NCBI GenBank assembly: GCA_900541575.1
Contig: UQKO01000057.1
Location: forward strand, 1-16,544
Origin: an uncultured Prevotella sp.
GTDB taxonomy: Bacteria; Bacteroidota; Bacteroidia; Bacteroidales; Bacteroidaceae
DNA length: 16,544 nt
Reading direction: 5' to 3'
Shown here: piece after piece, positions 12,840 to 16,544 of the stretch
Layout of the letters: each line of letters starts with the position of its first letter
Numbering within the stretch: position 1 is the first letter of the stretch
Position numbers and translations under genes: made by a program
Notes under the pieces: model-generated
Database searches by the model: none
What the model saw: only the letters and a program-made list of their open reading frames with translations
Told to the model about the DNA's origin: nothing

Positions 12840-13427
12840 ATGGAAAAACTCAGTTACGCTCTCGGCATGGTCATCGGCCACAATCTCAAAGGTATGGGAG
12901 TAGACAATCTCAACGGCACAGACTTTGCACAGGCCATTACCGACGTACTCGCCGGTCAGACCACTAAGCTTACCGATGCCGAAGCACAGCAACTGGTCAA
13001 CAACTTCATGCAAAAGCAACAGGAAGAAGCTACTCGTGCCATTCGCGAAGAAGGCGAAAAGTTCCTTGCCGAAAACGCTAAGAAGGAAGGTGTTACCGTT
13101 CTGCCTAGCGGATTGCAGTACACCATCATCAAGGAAGGTACAGGCAACCAACCCCTCGCCACTGACAAGGTGAAGTGTCACTACGAAGGTACGCTTACCA
13201 ATGGTCAGGTGTTCGATTCTTCTTATCGCCGCGGAGAACCCGCAGTGTTCCCCCTCAATGGCGTAATCGCTGGATGGACAGAAGGCGTACAACTCATGAA
13301 GGAGGGAGCAAAATATCGCTTCTTCATTCCCTATAACCTCGCTTATGGCGAGCGCGGAGCCGGACAGGCCATTCCTCCTTATGCTGCACTTATCTTCGAC
13401 GTAGAGCTTATCAGCATCGAAAAGTAA
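12840..13427 (+). CDS. FKBP-type peptidyl-prolyl isomerase, cytoplasmic (first of three)
   Basis: A 195-residue protein without signal peptide. Residues 1-85 form the helical FKBP_N dimerisation part (LSYALGMVIGHNLK at the start, then a charged helix QKQQEEATRAIREEGEKFL). Residues 87-194 are the FKBP catalytic domain. Active-site landmarks are YEG at 115-117, F125-D126, VIAGW at 142-146 and Y169 in NLAYGERG. It closes with IFDVELISI. This is the layout of FklB/Mip-type proteins, which speed up proline isomerisation and help folding. It leads an operon: the next FKBP gene starts 32 bp after its stop. Confidence 0.9.
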   Translation: MEKLSYALGMVIGHNLKGMGVDNLNGTDFAQAITDVLAGQTTKLTDAEAQQLVNNFMQKQQEEATRAIREEGEKFLAENAKKEGVTVLPSGLQYTIIKEGTGNQPLATDKVKCHYEGTLTNGQVFDSSYRRGEPAVFPLNGVIAGWTEGVQLMKEGAKYRFFIPYNLAYGERGAGQAIPPYAALIFDVELISIEK

Positions 13428-13459
13428 AAAGAAAATTCCCTTTTTATACACAAAGAAAA

Positions 13460-14320
13460 ATGAAAAAGATATTCCTAGCAACACTCGTTGCCGCAGCAGC
13501 TCTCATGACTAGCTGCAACAACGGAACACCCAAAGCTAATCTAAAGACCGATATCGATACCCTCAGCTATGAAATGGGTATGGTTATGTCAGCCTCTGAG
13601 GGCGATTTCCAAAACATGCTCACTCAGCAAGGAAGCGATTCTGCTTACGTCGATGAGTTTCTTAAGGGCTACATCGATGGCATGAAGTCGGCCGACGATA
13701 AAAAGAAAATGGCATACAACCTCGGACTTCAGGCGGGTATGCAGCTTAAGGCTCAAATGCCTATGATTGAAAAGCAAGTGTTCCAAGGAGATTCTACCAA
13801 GAAAGTAAGTCTCAAGAACTTCGTTGCTGGTTTCACCTCGCTTGCGAAGAATAAGACTACGCTCAAGATAGGTGGAAAACTCGTAGATAAGGAAGAAGCC
13901 AATAAGCGCATTATGGACTACATGTTTGGTTCGAAGAAGCAAGAAAGCATCGCCTACATGCAGAAAATCGCTAAGACACCCGGCATCAAAGCTATTGGTA
14001 AGGGCGTTTATGCCAAAGTAATCGAAGAAGGAACTTCCACTCAGCACCCCACAGCTACCAGCAAAGTTACCATCAAGTATGAAGGTCGACTTACCAATGG
14101 TCAAGTGTTCGATGCTTCTACTTCACAGCCCGGAGGACAAGTGCAACTCTCTCTCTCCAATGTAATCAAAGGCTGGCAGGTAGCCGTACCTCAGATGACC
14201 ATCGGCTCTACTTGGGAAATCTATATCCCTTACGAGCTAGGTTATGGTGAACAAGGTGCAGGCCCCATTCCTCCTTTCTCAGCCCTTATCTTCAAAATTA
14301 CACTCGTAGCAGCTGAATAA
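13460..14320 (+). CDS. FKBP-type peptidyl-prolyl isomerase, lipoprotein (second of three)
   Basis: A 286-residue protein with a lipoprotein signal: MKKIFLATLVAAAALMTSC, lipobox LMTSC, so Cys19 should be lipidated. Two asparagines follow the cysteine. A long helical N-terminal section (30-170) resembles FKBP_N, including DTLSYEMGMVMS. The catalytic domain is at 175-285, with F217-D218, VIKGW at 235-239 and Y262 in ELGYGEQGAGPIPP. It should act as a membrane-anchored folding helper in the periplasm. The loop after FDAS (TSQPGGQVQLSL) differs from the RRGEP or KRGKA of its two neighbours. The order and similar build suggest duplication followed by a change of location. Confidence 0.92.
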   Translation: MKKIFLATLVAAAALMTSCNNGTPKANLKTDIDTLSYEMGMVMSASEGDFQNMLTQQGSDSAYVDEFLKGYIDGMKSADDKKKMAYNLGLQAGMQLKAQMPMIEKQVFQGDSTKKVSLKNFVAGFTSLAKNKTTLKIGGKLVDKEEANKRIMDYMFGSKKQESIAYMQKIAKTPGIKAIGKGVYAKVIEEGTSTQHPTATSKVTIKYEGRLTNGQVFDASTSQPGGQVQLSLSNVIKGWQVAVPQMTIGSTWEIYIPYELGYGEQGAGPIPPFSALIFKITLVAAE

Positions 14321-14342
14321 TCCCCCATTTCTCAGAAAAAGT

Positions 14343-14388
14343 GCTAGTACTTACCTTATCAACCCTTTGGAAGCACTAGCCTTTTCTT
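14343..14388 (+). terminator. Hairpin between second and third FKBP genes
   Basis: GCTAGTACT (14343-14351) pairs with 14372-14380 with one mismatch, followed by CTTTTCTT. It is a partial terminator that could lower expression of the third gene relative to the first two. Confidence 0.45.
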
Positions 14389-14401
14389 AAATTCAAGAAA
14401 A

Positions 14402-15331
14402 ATGCAATTCAAATCTCTTCTTCTTATTGCTCTCGCAGCGACTACTGCCGTGGGAGCTATGGCCGACAAGAAAAAGTCTACAAAGAAATCCTCTAAGAAA
14501 GTCATCCCTGCGGCCACTCTTACCCCCGCTGGACATGCTGTCGATGGCAAAACATTCAGTTATGCTCTCGGTGTGGCTCAAGGTCCTTCTCTCAAAGATT
14601 ATCTCGTAGGCCAACTCGGAGTTGATACCGCCTATGTTAGTGAAGCCCTTGCTGCTATGAATGCTAATTATTCTGACGCTGAACGCAAAAAAGCCGAAGC
14701 TATTGCCGCTGGTCTCCGCATTGCCGAGATGAACAAGCGCAATCTTCCCTTTATCAGTCAGCAAGCAGCAGGTAAGAGGGATTCTGCCTATATCAACCTC
14801 CAGGAGTTTCAGACTGCCCTCACTCGTTCTGCTCTCGGACAGTCCACAGCCTTTACTCCCGATAGCGCAATGAAGATTGTCGATGGACAAATCGCCTATC
14901 AGAAGGCTGTTTATAAGAAAGCTAATGTTGACTACCTTGCCAAGAATGCACGTCTCAAGGGGGTTACCACTACTCCTAGTGGACTTCAATACCGCATCCT
15001 TACAAAGGGTACAGGCCCCATTGCTACTGATTCTACAGAGGTGGATGTCGACTACGAAGGCGCGCTCATTGATGGCACCGTGTTCGATTCATCTATCAAG
15101 CGTGGCAAGGCTGCCACCTTCCGTCCCAACCAAGTAATTGCAGGATGGCGTGAGGCTCTCACCACATTCCCCGAAGGTACCGTGGCAGAACTCTACATTC
15201 CTTCAGCTCTAGGCTATGGTGAGCGTGGACAGGGTGCTGTTATTCCAGGCAACTCTACTCTTATCTTCCACATCGAAATTCAAAAGGTAAAGACTCCCGC
15301 CACTTCTGCAGCCCCTGCTCCTAAGAAGTAA
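14402..15331 (+). CDS. FKBP-type peptidyl-prolyl isomerase, periplasmic (third of three)
   Basis: A 309-residue protein with a cleavable signal peptide (MQFKSLLLIALAATTAVGAMA) and no lipobox. The mature start is very basic (DKKKSTKKSSKK). FKBP_N-like helices span about 50-180 (TFSYALGVAQGPSLKDYLVG). The catalytic domain is at 188-296, with F228-D229, VIAGW at 245-249 and Y272 in ALGYGERGQGAVIPG. A proline/alanine-rich tail (TPATSAAPAPKK) ends the protein. It should be a soluble periplasmic folding helper. The gap of 81 bp to the second gene contains a hairpin. The terminator at 15498-15535 probably ends the operon. Confidence 0.92.
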   Translation: MQFKSLLLIALAATTAVGAMADKKKSTKKSSKKVIPAATLTPAGHAVDGKTFSYALGVAQGPSLKDYLVGQLGVDTAYVSEALAAMNANYSDAERKKAEAIAAGLRIAEMNKRNLPFISQQAAGKRDSAYINLQEFQTALTRSALGQSTAFTPDSAMKIVDGQIAYQKAVYKKANVDYLAKNARLKGVTTTPSGLQYRILTKGTGPIATDSTEVDVDYEGALIDGTVFDSSIKRGKAATFRPNQVIAGWREALTTFPEGTVAELYIPSALGYGERGQGAVIPGNSTLIFHIEIQKVKTPATSAAPAPKK

Positions 15332-15497
15332 CTATTTTGTCCCTCTCTATATTATGTGCATTCCTTTCTTTGTATACACAATAATATATAATATAGGAGC
15401 GCATGCATCTATATAGGGAGCCACCCTTACACTTCTTATAATAGAATGAGTATGCAGCTCTTTTTATTTCAAGAGAGTGCATAGTTCAAATCTTATA
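15332..15497. other. 3' region of the FKBP operon
   Basis: AT-rich sequence with stretches such as 15374-15398, rich in TATA. No gene is supported. It probably forms the untranslated tail of the FKBP transcript. Confidence 0.4.
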
Positions 15498-15535
15498 AAT
15501 CCCTTGCCTCTATGATTCCCTGAGGCAGGGGATTT
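15498..15535 (+). terminator. Terminator of the FKBP operon
   Basis: A 13-bp stem (15498-15510 with 15522-15534) with one T-G pair and an 11-nt loop, followed by TTTTCGTT. It lies about 170 bp after the last stop codon. Confidence 0.65.
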
Positions 15536-16494
15536 TCGTTAATCATCTCCTTCCTATTCTCTTCCTCTCTCAACTGAAAGAAGGTTCCATCGAAATGGGT
15601 GCTTCCCCCTTGCCGAAACGAAAAGTCTCACAGGAGCAAAGTTGTTTCTCCGCTGAACAGAAAATGCTTTGGCGTGCAAGATTTCTTCATTCTTAAATCT
15701 GAACTTTCTTCATTCTTTTGTCGGCTCTACGGAATGTCACGTTGCCCAAGCTCTTCCAGGACAACGTTTTGTTGACTTCGTGTATACCGTTCCAAGGTAT
15801 ACGTCTTTCCGTCCGTAGATGAACATTCTCCCGTCCACAGATCTTCATCTACCCGTCGTTCAATGCCCAGTTATAGCTTTACCGCTGCCGTCCGGTAGCT
15901 CTACCACTGCCGTGCGGTAGCGCTACCACTGCCGTCCGGTAGCGTTACCACAGGCCTGTGGTAGAGCGTTCACCGCCCAGTGAACGACGGGAAAGTCCTC
16001 ATCGAGAAACGGGAAGACCTAGATTTTAGCTTGATAATGACGAAGTTTGTGGCACTTCGTTCACCACTTACGCATACCCCCATTCGCAAAGGGAAAATTC
16101 TGCCTACACAGAGATCCTAATTTGCGTGCTCAAAAGAAGCCCAAATCTTCGCACCGTAAAAGCTAAATAAAGAGACTTTCGTACCTAGCATCGGAAGGAA
16201 GAAGAAGCAGATCCCTTCTTATTACGCGCGTGCGCGTTCCTTATATACCCCACTCTTGCCCCTCACATCGCTCCTTCTTTTCCCTGGAAATATGTTTTTC
16301 AGCATAAAACAGAGAAAAAAACACCCAGCCTCCTTGCATGCAATCTTCAAAAGCCCTACATTTGCCTTCAGCTATCCAAAAAGTGCGGAAAACGCAGAAA
16401 AAACTTTTCATTCCATAACGCACTAGGAATCAGTGCATTCATTACGATATAGGGGAATTTGAGAAAAATTTCTCCAAATTTTCTTCGCTGATAA
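15536..16494. other. Gene-free region with chained hairpins
   Basis: No reading frame here looks like protein. Beyond the 22-nt array (listed separately), several short inverted repeats follow one another: 15739-15744 with 15762-15767; 15782-15788 with 15796-15802 (GTATACC); 15816-15823 with 15844-15851 (TAGATGAA); 16040-16046 with 16054-16060 (ACGAAGT). An 11-bp pair (15852-15862 with 15981-15991) encloses the array. A CG-rich palindrome ACGCGCGTGCGCGT lies at 16224-16237. It may be a long structured RNA, a transposon relic or a recombination or replication-related site. Confidence 0.45.
15880..15986. repeat. Array of five consecutive hairpin units, 22-nt period
   Basis: TACC begins at 15880, 15902, 15924 and 15946, exactly 22 nt apart, and each is closed by GGTA 14 nt further. 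Three units share the core CTGCCGTxCGGTA. Unit 3 has 7-bp arms (15921-15927 with 15938-15944). Unit 4 is a perfect 18-bp palindrome (15946-15963). The fifth unit, at 15967-15986, has changed both arms together (CGTTCAC with GTGAACG). The arms vary while pairing is kept. There are no unique spacers, so it is not a CRISPR array. Confidence 0.75.
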
Positions 16495-16526
16495 TTTGGT
16501 TGGTATGAAAAAAGTGCGTACTTTTG
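16495..16526 (+). promoter_or_regulatory. Strong promoter pointing out of the window
   Basis: TTTG at 16495-16498, 20 bp, then TACTTTTG at 16519-16526: a full consensus match. An imperfect inverted repeat (about 16456-16480, AATTTG with CAAATT at its ends) lies just upstream and may be an operator. The gene it serves starts beyond 16544. Confidence 0.7.
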
Positions 16527-16544
16527 CACTCGCAATTCAGCGAT

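Noticed and set aside
12798..13484. 228-codon frame on the minus strand
   Set aside because: It is antisense to the first FKBP gene and overlaps its start region. It shows no family features.
15880..15990. CRISPR array
   Set aside because: The 22-nt units follow each other without unique spacers, and each is itself a hairpin. No cas genes are in the window.

Overview
The window looks like a chromosomal segment of a Bacteroidales bacterium, most likely Prevotellaceae. The evidence is repeated Bacteroidetes promoters (TTTG, about 20 bp, then TAnnTTTG), no obvious Shine-Dalgarno sequences, signal peptides ending in QAQ/KAQ, an outer-membrane beta-barrel protein, a T9SS-like tail (YDLQGR...KGGKKIIR) on a large sialidase, and three consecutive FKBP isomerases. 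The genus is inferred from these features only.

Left part (1-3680): an AT-rich, decayed accessory or defence island beside a tRNA-Arg(TCT) gene. It holds a DUF1016-type nuclease relic with its middle deleted, a truncated Abi_2/AbiF-like gene with a frameshift, a HigBA-type toxin-antitoxin pair whose toxin frame is broken at a run of six A, an unrecognised decayed gene and a small secreted protein. Two near-identical promoter-plus-hairpin units (A and B) flank the Abi_2 relic. Their outer stems differ by paired changes that keep base pairing, so they probably encode a structured RNA. This is the most interesting feature. A 26-bp exact direct repeat sits at both ends of this region.

Middle (3680-7000, minus strand): tRNA-Arg, a small ABM-family monooxygenase, an OmpA-like beta-barrel protein and an SLC13-type anion transporter with two RCK-C domains. 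A 30-bp inverted-repeat element lies between the transporter and the sialidase.

7256-11507: a 1279-residue secreted multidomain sialidase (GH33) with its promoter and a long terminator hairpin. It would release sialic acid from host glycans.

11600-15535: a candidate ~60-nt small RNA (minus), a Sir2-family NAD-dependent deacylase (minus) and, divergently, an operon of three FKBP-type prolyl isomerases predicted for the cytoplasm, the lipoprotein pool and the periplasm.

15536-16544: about 1 kb without a convincing gene. It carries a chain of hairpins, including five consecutive hairpin units at 22-nt spacing, and ends with a strong promoter pointing out of the window.
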